Numbered from the stretch's first letter, positions 43,455 through 54,600 are shown. The stretch is 64,000 nucleotides of DNA from Doryteuthis pealeii (GCA_023376005.1 CM042152.1:90621948-90685947); one strand, 5' to 3'. The notes: generated by a model not told the origin, from the letters alone. Translations and numbers: made by a program.

Positions 43455-43905
43455 ATAAGGGACTAGCAGCGGCTACCTGGCATCGCCTGGGTAAAGGGGG
43501 GATTTTTTAAAAGTTAGTCTCGCAGATCTATTATTACTTATCATAAGTTAGATCCTCACTGATTGCCCCATAAAATCCCCATGTAAATATATAATAATAC
43601 AGTAAGAAATTTTAATTCAATAATTTACAATTTAAAAAAAAAATACAATATAAATGAGGCGATTAATTCAATCAATCAACATCATATTTCAATTACCTTC
43701 TGTTACTATAGTAATTTTAATTTTTAAATATCTTCCCAAATATAAATAAAATCTTCATTATTTTTGCTCAAAAACTAAGCCCTGGTGATAGTGAATGTAT
43801 ATATATATTTACTTTGTCGTTAATTGTTTTATTTTCAAAGTTTCCTCCGGACATACACATATACAAAACTGCCGTTTATATATGTATAGATAAGTCAATT
43901 CTAAG
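43455..43905 (+). repeat. Repeat family I copy
   Basis: Starts near ACTAGCAGCGGCTACCTGGC and includes GCAGATCTATTATTA, AAAACTAAGCCCTGGTGATA and GGACATACACATATAC. Relatives: 33090-33480 and 39290-39690 (arms of the giant inverted repeat) and 55075-55470 (minus). Class unknown. Confidence 0.7.
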
Positions 43906-43919
43906 TCACTTACTAGTGA

Positions 43920-44700
43920 TGAATACACTCAATTTCGTTTATAAAAAAGTTTTAAAATTTTAATAAAAGAAATTAGTTTTCATGATACCGTTCTATTGTT
44001 GTGGTGAAATGATACATAGAAAAAACTGAGTACTTAATATATTTATTCGACGGTGCTATCAAATATATACAAAAAAAACAAATAACAATAAATTACAAAA
44101 CAATTAACAAGACAACTTACAAGAAATAGAGGAGGGTCAAATGCGGTATAGCCAAACGCAGTAAGATCAGCTCGAATAATAATCAGCTTATTAATCAACT
44201 GTTGAAGTCCTTAATATTAGACTAATATCCAGACCATCTAGTAGAGTGCGGGAGGGGAGTTAGCTACTCTACAACACGTTCAACAATAATATCCCTCTTT
44301 CCAATAACAGCCGATAAAATGTTTCTTCTTCTTTAATAAAACTTTACTGATTAATAAGCTATTCATTATGAAATTTTGTTGTATCGTCAAGGTGAAATGA
44401 TACACAGAAGAAATTGAATGCTTAATATATTTATTCAGCTCTAGTATCCAGTACTAATGGATACACACAAAAAACACAGACCAGTAAGTTACAAAACAAT
44501 TAACAAGACAACTTACAAGAAATAGACGAGGGTCAAATGTGGTAAAGCCAAACACAGTAAGATCAGTCCGAATATTAATTAGCTTATTAATCACCTGCAG
44601 AACTTCTTAATTGTAGACTATTTAAGGCTATGACCATCTGGTAGAGAGCTGAAGGTTTGCTAGTTACTTTAAAACAGTTTCAAAGAAGTCAAAATATCAT
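43920..44700 (+). repeat. Tandem duplication, two units of ~400 bp
   Basis: Landmarks GGTGAAATGATACA, CAATTAACAAGACAACTTAC and AAGAAATAGA(G/C)GAGGGTCAA occur at 44000/44393, 44100/44497 and 44120/44518. The units have diverged noticeably. Confidence 0.85.
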
Positions 44701-44759
44701 TAATATAATTTGTATGTGTAAGTACAATAGAAACAGGTTGTGTTTTATGTATTTATCCA

Positions 44760-45550
44760 AGCCCTCTGCATGATTTAATTCAGAGTTTTCCTTCTCCAAG
44801 ATCAGTTGCCTACTTAAGGCTAAATAACCAAATCTGACTTACTATTTACCCATAGCCAGGTGCAAGGGAGAACAGACAGATTCCTACCTTTCTCAAGGGT
44901 ATTAGCATGACGTGAAACACAAACTGCATGGTCTAAGATTTGTTATGTAGAGATTGAAATAATAATAAAATAAAATTAAAATTAAAAAAAACAACAAATT
45001 CCCATGGGGCCTTCACTGAAAGAACCCTGTGTGATTTAATTCAGAGTTTTCCTTCTCCAAGATCAGTTGCCTACTTAAGGCTAAATAACCAAATCTGACT
45101 TACTATTTTATCCATAGCCAGGTGCAAGGGAGAACAGACAGATTCCTACCTTTCCCAAGGGTATTAGCATGAAGTGAAACACAAACTGCATGGTCTAAGA
45201 TTTGTTATGTAGAGATTAAAAATATACTAAAATAAAATTAAAATTAAAAAAAACAACAAATTCCCATGGGGCCTTCACTGAAAGAACCCTGTGTGATTTA
45301 ATTCAGAGTTTTCCTTCTCCAAGATCAGTTGCCTACTTAAGACTAAATAACCAAATGTGACTTACTATTTACCCATAGCCAGGTGCGAGGGAGAACAGAT
45401 TCCTACCTTTCCCAAGGGGATTAGCATGAAGTGAAACACAAACTGCATGGTCTAGGATTTGTTATGTAGAGATTAAAATAATACTAAAATGATAAAAAAA
45501 AAATTCAAAAATAAAAAAATTCCCATGGGGCCTTCACTGAAAGAACCCTT
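44760..45550 (-). repeat. SINE-A-derived unit, three tandem copies of ~260 bp
   Basis: Each unit begins at GATTTAATTCAGAGTTTTCC (44774, 45034, 45297), contains the SINE-A body (ACTATTTACCCATAGCCAGG, ATACC-like TTCCTACCTTTC, GTGAAACACAAACTGC) and ends in an A-rich stretch and CCATGGGGCCTTCACTGAAA. The tRNA-like head and 3' block of the SINE are missing, so amplification was by tandem duplication, not insertion. Confidence 0.85.
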
Positions 45551-46607
45551 TGCGTATGTGCAAGAAAAGGGACCGACTTCCAACCACCAGGAGAATAGCT
45601 CAGCCATTCAAGTTTAGGCCGTAACTGGGTCTAGTTGCTCCTACTGGTCAGGAAAATATTCCTTTGTCACAGGCGACTATGACTCGGAATAAAGCCTAAG
45701 TCATAAAACCACCTTCTGCCTTTGTCTCTTTCTTTTTTGTTCCGTGAATTCCTTCCTTTTCAGTGCGACCACCAAATGAGATGGGGTTAAAAGCAAGTAA
45801 GTCACCCGTACAAAAATGGATTAGGACAGATAACTTCTGACCCTATTATTATTAGAGTCTCTTATAGTGTTAGTTAGTACTGACTAAAGTGAATTTCAAC
45901 TGATAACACATTTGTATACTACACACACATATTTTGTATATCATACGTTACATATTTGTATATTGCACGTTGATGTTTTGTTATTGAAATCACTATTTTG
46001 TATAAAAGCCTTGTGTCCTGTTTTCCTTACCTGTTGCCTTTATTAACAGAAATACTGGGGTGAAATAGAATCTCTGTCGTGAAGAAAAGGAGACAAGGCT
46101 ATTATTGGATTTATAATTGAGTTAACAGTTTATTGGTTTTGGTATTAATTGTGTTAGTATACAATTGTGTAAATGTCTTTAAGAGGTTGCCAGAGAATTT
46201 CTCTTGGCGGGATATATATATATAAGTAATGCATAGAGGTTCAAGGACGCTTATCTTAGTTGTATTTGTCTTAGAATGTCTCGGTGTTGTCCGGTAAGGT
46301 CGCTGTGGTTCTGTTGTGTCTGCTTGTCGGAGTTGACTTGTTTCTCGCACGGGTGCGGACTCTGTTCTCTTGCTAGTGCCAGCTAGTTCTGTTCCCTTTG
46401 CCTGTCGGGCCTGTTCTGCTGAATCAGGGTTCAGTGTCTCTGCCCCTATTCTCCGGACTTCCGGGTGAGGGCAGATAACCCAATTTCCAATATTATCATT
46501 ATCTTATCAACGTATTTGCCATATAATGCCTGAAACTAAACCAAAGTTTTGGAAGTTCCCCTTGACAAACTGATAAACACTAGGAGCAGTGTAGTCATTA
46601 GTCGTTA
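45551..46607. other. Unassigned; possible retroelement leader
   Basis: A TATAAAAGCC box lies at 45998. 46260-46470 is richer in GC and T/G, with TCGGAGTTGACTTG also similar in style to the LTR at 61000-61534. No clear LTR ends or target duplication found, and no gene. Confidence 0.35.
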
Positions 46608-47204
46608 CTAAGGGATACAGAGTTAGAAAGAGACCTTGGTGTGAATGTGGACCCTGAATTAAAATTTTCCAAGCACATAGGAATACAAGTGAATAAAGCA
46701 AATAAGATATTAGGATTAATACGGAGGTCATATGAGTACATTGATGAAGAAATGCTGAAAAATTTGTACACTGCATTAGTAAGACCTCATTTGGAGTTTG
46801 CTAATGTGGTTTGGAGCCCAAGACTTGTCAAGGACACAAAACTCATTGAGGGAGTCCAGAGGAGAGCTACTAAATTAGTGAATGATTTAAAAACCCTTTC
46901 GTATGAAGAAAGACTTAGGAACATTGACTTACCAAGTTTGGTTTTCCGACGTATAAGAGGGGATATGATTGAAGCCTACGAATACACGCATGGTTTTTAT
47001 TCAACGAACTCTGACCTACTAAACATTGCTCAAAATACCCATACAAGGGGACATAAATTAAAACTCCTTAAAAAATCTTGTAAAGCAAACGCAAGACAAA
47101 ATTATTTTAGCTACAGAGTGGTGAATACATGGAATAAACTACCTTCATCAGTAGTGAATGCCCCATCTCTAAACTCCTTCAAGGCAAAGTTGGATAATCT
47201 GTAG
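46608..47204 (+). pseudogene. CR1/L2-like LINE, C-terminal part of ORF2
   Basis: Open frame of about 199 codons from the RDTELERDLGVNVD block, through HIGIQVNKANKILGLIRRSY, ALVRPHLEFANVVWSP, IEGVQRRATKLVNDLKTLSY, LPSLVFRRIRGDMIEAY and ending near FKAKLDNL. This order is the thumb/C-terminal region that follows the reverse transcriptase catalytic core in CR1/L2-type and related LINEs. The catalytic core is missing (5' truncation at about 46600). Unusually it has no internal stop, so the insertion is fairly young. A 3' UTR of ~80 bp follows and ends in (ATT)n at 47292. Confidence 0.85.
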
Positions 47205-47291
47205 AATGATTATAAATATTCCGTGGATTTAAAATGAATATTTATAAGTAATAGCTGACAGGTCTCAGACCTAATATACTAGCTGAAAAGA

Positions 47292-47313
47292 TATTATTAT
47301 TATTATTATTATT
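47292..47313. repeat. (ATT)n joining two LINEs
   Basis: About seven ATT units. On the left it is the tail of the CR1-like LINE; on the right it borders the 3' end of the R4-like LINE. It may have served as landing site for the latter. Confidence 0.85.
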
Positions 47314-49603
47314 TACTCCTTTTGAGTTTTCACGTCAGTGTTAGCTGATGGTCTTTCACTGGAGTCTGAGTGACAGCAAGTCTCCTCAGGTCTCCAGGAC
47401 TCTTCTGAGTATTCTGGCAGATTGCAGCAGTGCAGTGTTCTGGATGGTTTCAATCCTTCCTCTGATATCCAAACTTTCCAAGCCCTTTTCTAATCCTTTT
47501 GGGACTGTTCCAAGTGCACCAACCACAATTGGTATCACTTTCACTTTCATGTTCCATAACTTTTTCACTTCTCTGGCAAGGTCCAGATATTTGTCTATTT
47601 TTTTATTTTCCTTTAACTTCACCTTGTGATCTGCTGGAACTGCAAAATCCACCAGTTGACAAGTTCTTTCTTTTTTGTTTATCAACACTAGGTCTGACCT
47701 TCTTGCTGGGATAAGGTGATCCGTTTTTATCTCAAAGTCCCAGAAAATGTTGTGCGTTTCGTTCTCAAGAACAGATTCTGGTTTATGCATATACCATTTT
47801 GTTGTGTGGTCAAAATTTATATTTTTGCATAATTCCCAGTGAATCACCTTCCCAACCCAGTCGTGTCTAGTTTTGTATTCTCGTTGTGCTAGTTTACTAC
47901 ATTCGCAGAGTATATGGTTAACAGTCTCATCTCTATTACCGCAAAGTCTACATTTACTATTTTGTTGGGTCTTATCAATTTTCGCTTTGATGTAGTTTGT
48001 CCTTATGGCATTATTTTGTGCAGCAATTATAAGTGATTCTGTTTCTCTTTTGAGGTTTCCCTTTCTTAACCATGTCCAAGTCTTTTCATATGCAACCTCT
48101 TCTATTTGTCGTTTGAAGCGTCCGTATAATTGTTTTTCTTCCCATTTTTGTTTTCTAGTCTTTGTCGTTTTTCTGTTTGTCCATCTGCCGTTTCTACTAT
48201 TGTTGGCCGCCATAATTAGTTTGTCTTTGCTCTTCCTTTTGTAATCTTCAAGTTGTTGGATTGTGGTTTCTACGCATTCCTCTATGTTGGCAAGACCTCT
48301 TCCCCCTTCCTTTCTTGACACATACAATCTATCTCTATCATCTTTAGGGTGGAGAGCCTTGTGCATTGTCATTAATTTTCTCGTCCTTTGGTCTATCTGT
48401 CTGAGTTCTTCTTTTGTCCATTTTAAGAATGGTCCTGAGTATCTTATAATGGGGACAGCCCAGGTATTAATTCCTTTGATCAGATTTCTGCTGTTAAGTT
48501 TTGTTTCTAGAAGTTTTCTAGTTCTCCTGAGATATTCTTTTTTAACCTTTCCTTTCATTTCTGCTTGCATGATATTGTCCGCTTCTAAAATTCCTAAGTA
48601 TTTGTAGCTTTCATTTTCATCAAGAGATTTTATAGTTTCCTGATTTGGTAGTTGTATTCCATTCATTAGTTTTCTTTCACCCCTTTTTATTACAAGCATA
48701 GCACATTTTTCGATTCCAAATTCCATCCCTATATCCTGGCTATATATTCTAGTAGTTTGTACTAGGCTCTCCAATTCTTTTTCATTTTTTGCAAAAATTT
48801 TAATGTCATCCATGTACATAGGTGGTTTATCTTTTCTTGTGAATTACTAAATTTGTATCCCCCAGTACATTTTTTCAGTATATGGTTTAGCGGCATCATT
48901 GCAATAATAAAGAGTAGTGGTGATAATGAGTCTCCTTGGAAGATACCTCTTTGGATTTTTACTTCTGCCAGGGATTGTTTTCCAGCTTTTAATTGAACTC
49001 GCCAGTTTTCCATTGCTTTTTTAATGAAGTTTATAATGTTGTTGGAAATTTTGTACATTTGTAGGCATTCTAAAATCCAGGCATGTGGGACCATGTCATA
49101 GGCTTTTCTGTAATCAATCCAGGCCATTGCAATATTTTTCCGTTTATTTTTTACTTCTTTAAGAATGTATTGGTCTATATAGAGTAAGTCGTGGGTTCCT
49201 CTTTTTCCCTTGTGACATCCTTTCTGTTCTTCTGGGAGAAGTTTCCGCCAATTGAGTGAAAAGTATACTTCTTCTCTTATAACAGCAGTTAAATTTTTCC
49301 ACATCATGAGTAGACAAGTTATTGGTCTATAATTGCTGGGGACATTTCCTTTTTGTGGGTCTTTCTGGATTAGTGTAGTTATCCCTTTTGTCATCCATTC
49401 GGGTACTTCCGTTTCTTGTAGGCATCTGTTCAGTTGCTGGGCCATTCTTTTGTGGATAGACGTAAATTTTTTGAACCAGAATCCACGTATGCCATCATGG
49501 CCTGGTGTTTTCCAATTTGCTACTTTCTTGAGTACTGATTTAAGCGTAATTACATGAACATTGGCAACAGGTCCTTCCTCAATTCCCATCAGTTCATTTT
49601 TGA
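47314..49603 (-). mobile_element. R4/Dong-like LINE, 5' truncated
   Basis: A 2.3 kb non-LTR retrotransposon on the minus strand, carrying most of the reverse transcriptase plus a C-terminal zinc knuckle and restriction-like endonuclease (coding entry below). Both ends abut (ATT)n. The 3' UTR is ~70 bp. Fragments of the same family lie at 5635-6198 and 6235-6366, each also beside (ATT)n. Confidence 0.85.
47386..49603 (-). pseudogene. R4/Dong-like LINE polyprotein: RT, CCHC-like knuckle, restriction-like endonuclease
   Basis: Two overlapping frames. The first (49603 down to about 48825) has reverse transcriptase motifs SNYRPI, WIDYRKAYDMV (catalytic Asp) and GIFQGDSLSPLLF. The second (48819-47386, 477 codons) opens with YMDD (residues 2-5), then YKYLGI, the thumb GGRGLANIE (172-180), a C-X2-C-X8-H-X4-C knuckle (C290, C293, H302, C307), and R-S-D...D (D376, D391) of the PD-(D/E)XK-type endonuclease with KYLDLA downstream. 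Knuckle plus C-terminal endonuclease is the R2/R4/NeSL architecture. The frames are offset by what looks like a single-base deletion near 48823-48828, just before YMDD, so the product is broken. The 5' end is cut off at (ATT)n, with no genuine start codon. Assignment to the R4/Dong branch rests on the ATT/TAA context and domain order. Confidence 0.85.
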
Positions 49604-49699
<96 letters not shown>

Positions 49700-49707
49700 C
49701 ATTATTT
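49604..49707. repeat. (ATT)n microsatellite at LINE 5' junction
   Basis: About 34 ATT/ATC units at the truncated 5' end of the R4-like LINE. Plus-strand frames through it (poly-Ile/Leu) are artefacts. Confidence 0.95.
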
Positions 49708-51280
49708 ATATTTTCTATAAAATGTTTCTTTTGTACAAAAAATGTATTTCCTGTTGCATGGAATTTCTATTTGTGTCTATGTGGTCCTGAAATTTGTTTG
49801 ACATCAAAAAATGGGGAGCCACCATGAAAAGGTGGTTGAGAAACACTGGTTTATACCATCAAGTGGATTCTTCCATAGTTTTGTTGTAAAACCTATTGAA
49901 TTTGCACACTTCAATTTTAAAACTTAATATCCTAATGCTTTCTTGCAAAAAACAATCTCAAAAAAGTTATTAAAAGATTAGTAAAGTTGTTTGTTCCTTT
50001 TTAATCTAATAATAATAGAGATTCAGTCTCTATTTGTCTGTAACCAAAATTACGTCACTGTTTACGTCACAGTCATTTCGGGAATTAAGAAAGTTTATCA
50101 GTGAGTATTTAATTTATAGTCAGCATCGTCACTACGTAAAAACATTAAAATTCTATGAAAAATCAATTGTCAAATTTTCAGAAAGATTTTGATACTTATT
50201 CACCTTTAGATGAATTTATGTATAAAATAGTTTTTTCCTAAAATATATTATGGAAAATAGTTTTTTACTAGGTTGACAACCCTCTTATTTAATTTTATGA
50301 AATCTGAACAAAATATATTTTACTCGTACAATTTAAAAAAATTTCTCTAAAGATAACAGTCTGAATAATTAAATCAGACTTTTAGAAAAATTTTTACTGT
50401 CGTAAAACAAAACAAATATTTCAGTGGAGTAGAGTGAATATGGTGCTTTTTAAGTCAGTAATTGATTTAAAAAAATATTAAACATTCTATTTTATTTATT
50501 TAATTTTCCCATACCATTCAGGCAATATCTTTCAAAAAATTATTTTTACACAGCCTAGAGGCTTTTTTTCTAGTATATATTAATTATACTATCGAAATAA
50601 AAGACGTCCTCCGGGCGATGTAAAAATAGATTTTTGAAACATATTGCCTGAGGGGTGGGAGTTAAAAATTCAATGTCAGCGAGTTTGTACCCTAAGTAAG
50701 TAAAATCATCAAATTCATTAAAGGATTAAAAAATAAAACAATTTGAAATGTAAACTTTAAATATGCATTAAAATAAAACAAACTATATATAGATACCTAA
50801 TACCAGTAATGTATTCATTAAAACTTGCTTAAAAAAACAATGAGGACTGTCTAATGCTGCATGTTCAAATTTTGAGTGTATTTATTCTATGTTATGACGA
50901 TTTGAATGAAGTTATAAATCAAGAATTTGAATTCTAAAATGTGTTGTAAATACGCGTTTTATTGAGTGCAGCCTCATTAGGAGACACAAAATTCAAATAT
51001 GTCTTTCATATATGAAAAGAGTGTATCACGCAAATAAATTGAATGAATCTATTCTATCTAAATAAAATGTTATTCCTCTCAAAAAAATGCAACAATACTT
51101 TCTAAACAATTGCATATAAACCAAATACTTTTTGAGACAATCATTATCTTTGTTGTTGTCATTGGCTGGTTCATCCTTCAACCGACTTTAGATTCATTGA
51201 TGAACCGCACTTGGCAAAGCCACAGAACAATCAACACCAGAAAAGGCTGGAGAAGGAACCAGCCAAAAAAATTGTGCTAA
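49708..51280. other. No gene; hAT-like end and family-H fragment
   Basis: GGTTGAGAAACACTGG at 49837-49852 is, on the minus strand, CCAGTGTTTCTCAACC, a typical hAT terminal sequence; the opposite end was not found. 50010-50110 carries family-H blocks (AGAGATTCAGTCTCTATTTG, CTGTAACCAAAATTACG). The remainder is AT-rich and unassigned. Confidence 0.45.
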
Positions 51281-51288
51281 TATGTTTA

Positions 51289-51291
51289 CAT

Positions 51292-51340
<49 letters not shown>

Positions 51341-51361
51341 CTATTGTCTCATCACTATAGT

Positions 51362-51437
<76 letters not shown>

Positions 51438-51481
51438 ACTATAGTGATAAGACAAATAGTAATATTTCTTTTATGTTTATG

Positions 51482-51555
<74 letters not shown>

Positions 51556-51601
51556 AAAAAGTAAATATTAATAGAATTTGTCTTATATTTCTTGTTCAGT
51601 T

Positions 51602-51641
<40 letters not shown>
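51289..51641. repeat. (TA)n/(CA)n/(TG)n cluster with small palindrome
   Basis: TA tracts at 51289-51337, 51370-51431, 51482-51551 (with CA units 51498-51519) and 51599-51641 (ending in TG). ATCACTATAGTTCAGTTTATA (51350-51370) is mirrored at 51430-51452. Confidence 0.9.
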
Positions 51642-51760
51642 GGATAATATGTGCTTAATTAAAGTCCTATCTAATTTTGTTAATTAATTAATTATAACTA
51701 GATGAATTAGGCGTGCATATCGGTTTAAATGTAAAGCGTAAACAAATAGTGAAAAAGTCG

Positions 51761-51806
51761 ATCTCTGTATGTACATTTCAGCCTATTAGGCCTCATCAGC
51801 AGAGCT
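51761..51806 (-). ncRNA. Hammerhead ribozyme-like motif H3
   Basis: Minus strand: stem I 5' AGCUCUG (51806-51800), CUGAUGA (51799-51793), G then stem II GCCU/AGGC with AAU loop (closing G-U), GAAA (51779-51776), self-complementary stem III AUGUACAU (51776-51769), predicted cleavage after AUA at 51768, and CAGAGAU (51767-51761), which pairs with AGCUCUG at six of seven positions. All invariant core residues are present, with no extra base before stem II. This is the most canonical hammerhead in the window. Confidence 0.7.
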
Positions 51807-51825
51807 ATAGACAGGGCAGTGCTAT

Positions 51826-51871
51826 AGCTCTGCTGATGAGGCCTAATGGGCTGAAATGTACATACTGAGAT
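51826..51871 (+). ncRNA. Hammerhead ribozyme-like motif H4
   Basis: Mirror of H3: AGCUCUG (51826-51832), CUGAUGA (51833-51839), stem II GCCU/GGGC (one G-U pair), GAAA (51853-51856), stem III AUGUACAU (51856-51863), cleavage after AUA at 51864, then CUGAGAU. Stem I now has a U-U mismatch relative to H3, and stem II change A to G keeps pairing as U-G. Confidence 0.65.
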
Positions 51872-52035
51872 GACTTTTTTCTCGATTTGTTTACGCTTTA
51901 CATTTAAACCGATATGCACGCCTAATTCATTTAGTTATAATTAATTAATTAACAAAATTAGGTATGACTTTAATTAAGCACATATTCTCCCACAAATTGT
52001 CGGCATTCGCCATTTTTCAAACACACTGTTTGACT

Positions 52036-52037
52036 AC

Positions 52038-52093
<56 letters not shown>

Positions 52094-52186
52094 TATATAT
52101 AAAAATATGAATATATTCTATTTATCATGTATTTTTTATGTATATAAACATGTTAGCACAATTTTATATATGTGTGCGTGCATGTC

Positions 52187-52244
<58 letters not shown>

Positions 52245-52262
52245 CACACACACATATATATA
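52036..52262. repeat. (TA)n, (TG)n and (CA)n tracts
   Basis: TA at 52040-52100 and 52189-52207, TG 52208-52237, CG/CA 52238-52254. Confidence 0.9.
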
Positions 52263-53280
52263 TTAAATTCACTGAACAATATAGCCCCCAATTCTCAAAA
52301 GCAAAGATAGTATATTAAAATGATAGAAATATTAGCTGACAAATATTATTGTCCCAAATGGAATATATGACCCACTCCATCTTAATCTACTCATATCCCA
52401 TTGCTAAGCACAGGGTGTGACAAACTTGTCTAAGGTCAGAAATGTCAGTCTTATGCTTGAGTTGGTGCCAACCATGGAACCAATTTGGCTGGTGAAAGAA
52501 CCATGTAATCTATACTGTCTAATAGCCAACTGCTTCGGGAAGAAATTTAAAAAAAAAGAAAAAGAAAAAAAAGCAACAATTTCTTAGATAAGAATTTTGA
52601 ACATCACCCAATATAATGCAACAGAAAATAGATACAAGATTTGGTTGAACAACATTGTTTGATTATTCATGTATCTATTTCTAACCTTTAATCAATAAGT
52701 ACCATAATTAGAAAAATGATGAACACAAGAGACTTTGGGCGCAAATGAGTGGAACAATGTGTACCTTGCGCACAAATGTTAATTAGCTGTGCAGGTGTGC
52801 AGAGATGCTGATAAGTACGTGTACTGTACCTGAGAACGCATAAAAATCTAAAATCATGCATTAAAATCATATCCATGAATCCCAGTGTTTTTCTCTTTTT
52901 TTTCTTTTTTTTTACCCACCATTTCAACCTTATTGTAAATAGATTTCAATATTTTCTTAGAAACGGATTATACGGAATGGGGCACAAGGTAGGGGTTAGA
53001 TGGCTTTAATTAAATCAAATACTTATGTCCCCACTGGATGTGTATTGCAAATATGCCTTTCAGGGAAAGAAAAAATGTTCAGAATTTAAAGTAGACTTTA
53101 TAACAATGTATAGTATAAGGTTCTTTTTATATAATATTTAGGTTTATACGAAATATTTATTTTATCATTATTGACATTTTTTCTTTCATTTTAATTTGTT
53201 TGTTTTTAACTGCAACTCATCCAGACCATATTTTAGCTTGAAATTAATAAGGAAGATCTAATTCATCCAGAAACCAACTT
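52263..53280. other. Stretch without a gene
   Basis: A faint SINE-like remnant (GGGTGTGACAAACTTGTC near 52413). No coding signal; 52688-52927 minus frame has no recognisable motif. Confidence 0.4.
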
Positions 53281-54600
53281 AAATTACCATTTTGGAAAAT
53301 ATGGGTTATCTTCCCCTAAATCGGGGCCGGAAGTAAGGTAACGAAGGGTGGGGGCAGAGACCCTAGAAATCTTTAGAACAGTAACAGCAGTGGACGAAGC
53401 CGGACATGCTGAGAACGTACAACTACTCGGACAGATCAGGCGTCCAAAGAACAGCAACAGCAGTGGACGAGGTAAGACATCCCGAGAACCAGCGCTGACC
53501 ACTAGAACAGACACACAACACAGACGAGCCTACAACAAAACTCTTCTTAACCCCTAAAGGAACTCAAAGATAAGTACATTAATTGTTACTATATATTGTA
53601 TGTAGGAGACATCATTCTTTTTCTTTATTGACAATGATACTACTACTACTACAACTACTTTTCATTGATGCTACTGCTGTTGGAAATTTCTTATCCAAGA
53701 GAAATTTCGTATGGCATTTTGAATGCCTACTTTTTGTCCGCCTTTCAATATGTCTTGTTTCGTATTTTTCTACGAAAACAAATGAAAAAAAGCTAGCTCC
53801 GGGGCTGGAATGGGTCACGTGTGCCCTAAAAATCTGGCTCTTTGGAAATGGGAAGCGAGGCGTGACGACGCGTTTTTGATTCTGGCAAACAACCAGCAGA
53901 GTGTCCATTCTTAGCGCTGACTGACAAACCCCTAAGCAGCTAGAATATAGACATTGACCGGTTCCCGAGAAAACCTTAGTTGAGAAGGGTGACTTTTAGC
54001 TTTCGGAAGCCAGCAATTTTCCCTTGAAAAACAGACACGGGGGTCCTTCATTTCCTTTGACGAAAAAGGTCGCTGTTCTTTTTCACTTATACTTCAGACG
54101 ACGAAGATAGTTGTGAGTGTACACCTGTAAGACGAAAACGAACAACAACGCGTGAGAAAAAGGTACCAGTGCAGAGGGACCAGCCGTTATTTTCAACCTC
54201 AAGAGCCTTGTTCTTTGGCGAAAAGGAACAAGAGATATTGAAAGGACTTTTATCTTTCTGTTTATCTATTTTTGAGCTCTCCTGCGAGAGAGAGTATATT
54301 TTTGAAGGGTTGTTCTTTTGTTGTTTACACCCTTTCTATAACAGTAAGTTTACTTCCTGTTTTTTATTCACATTTTGTTTTATTTTTGTATTTTTGTTAC
54401 CCGGCGCCCAAATTGTCTATTTAGCGGACGTCATGCATGGGGAATTCTATGCAATTTTAATTTTGAATTGTATATATTTCATTTTTGCCTCCTTTGTGGA
54501 GAATATTAGTAATAGAATTATTCTGCACTATCAAGCAAGACCGTTCGTAACATTTTTCCCTAACCTTTTCTTAGACGAAGTCATTTAAGTTCAATGGTCG
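53281..54600. other. Unassigned higher-complexity region
   Basis: Unlike its surroundings this interval has few simple repeats. GAACAG(T/C)AACAGCAGTGGACGA occurs twice (53377 and 53450), the second followed by GGTAAGAC, which looks like a 5' splice site. A 139-codon plus frame (54169-54588), rich in F, L and I in its second half, has no recognisable domain; TTACCCGGCGCCCAAA at 54399 looks like a primer-binding-site/LTR junction. It may be the leader of an LTR element or a host 5' exon, but I cannot decide. Confidence 0.3.

Larger units (their letters stand above)
51642..51993. mobile_element. Palindromic element with two mirrored hammerheads
   Basis: Arms 51642-51806 and 51826-51993, about 165 bp each and nearly identical in inverted orientation, separated by 19 bp. 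Each arm carries a hammerhead core near the centre (H3, H4), facing away from each other. Borders are TG and TA microsatellites. Resembles two non-autonomous Penelope-like terminal units joined head to head; class is inferred. Confidence 0.6.

Noticed and set aside
45868..46048. Small LTR with TGTT...AACA ends and a TATAAAA box
   Set aside because: Flanking bases (TATAG and GAAAT) do not form a target duplication and no second copy was seen.
47348..48607. Plus-strand frames of 71-114 codons opposite the R4-like LINE
   Set aside because: They are antisense shadows of the real minus-strand polyprotein.
49554..49827. Poly-Ile and poly-Leu frames
   Set aside because: They are translations of the (ATT)n tract at the LINE junction.
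51344..51571. Ile/Tyr-rich frame, and similar ones at 1703-1921, 2893-3112, 3378-3620, 52107-52310
   Set aside because: They read through TA, TG and CA dinucleotide tracts and contain no other signal.
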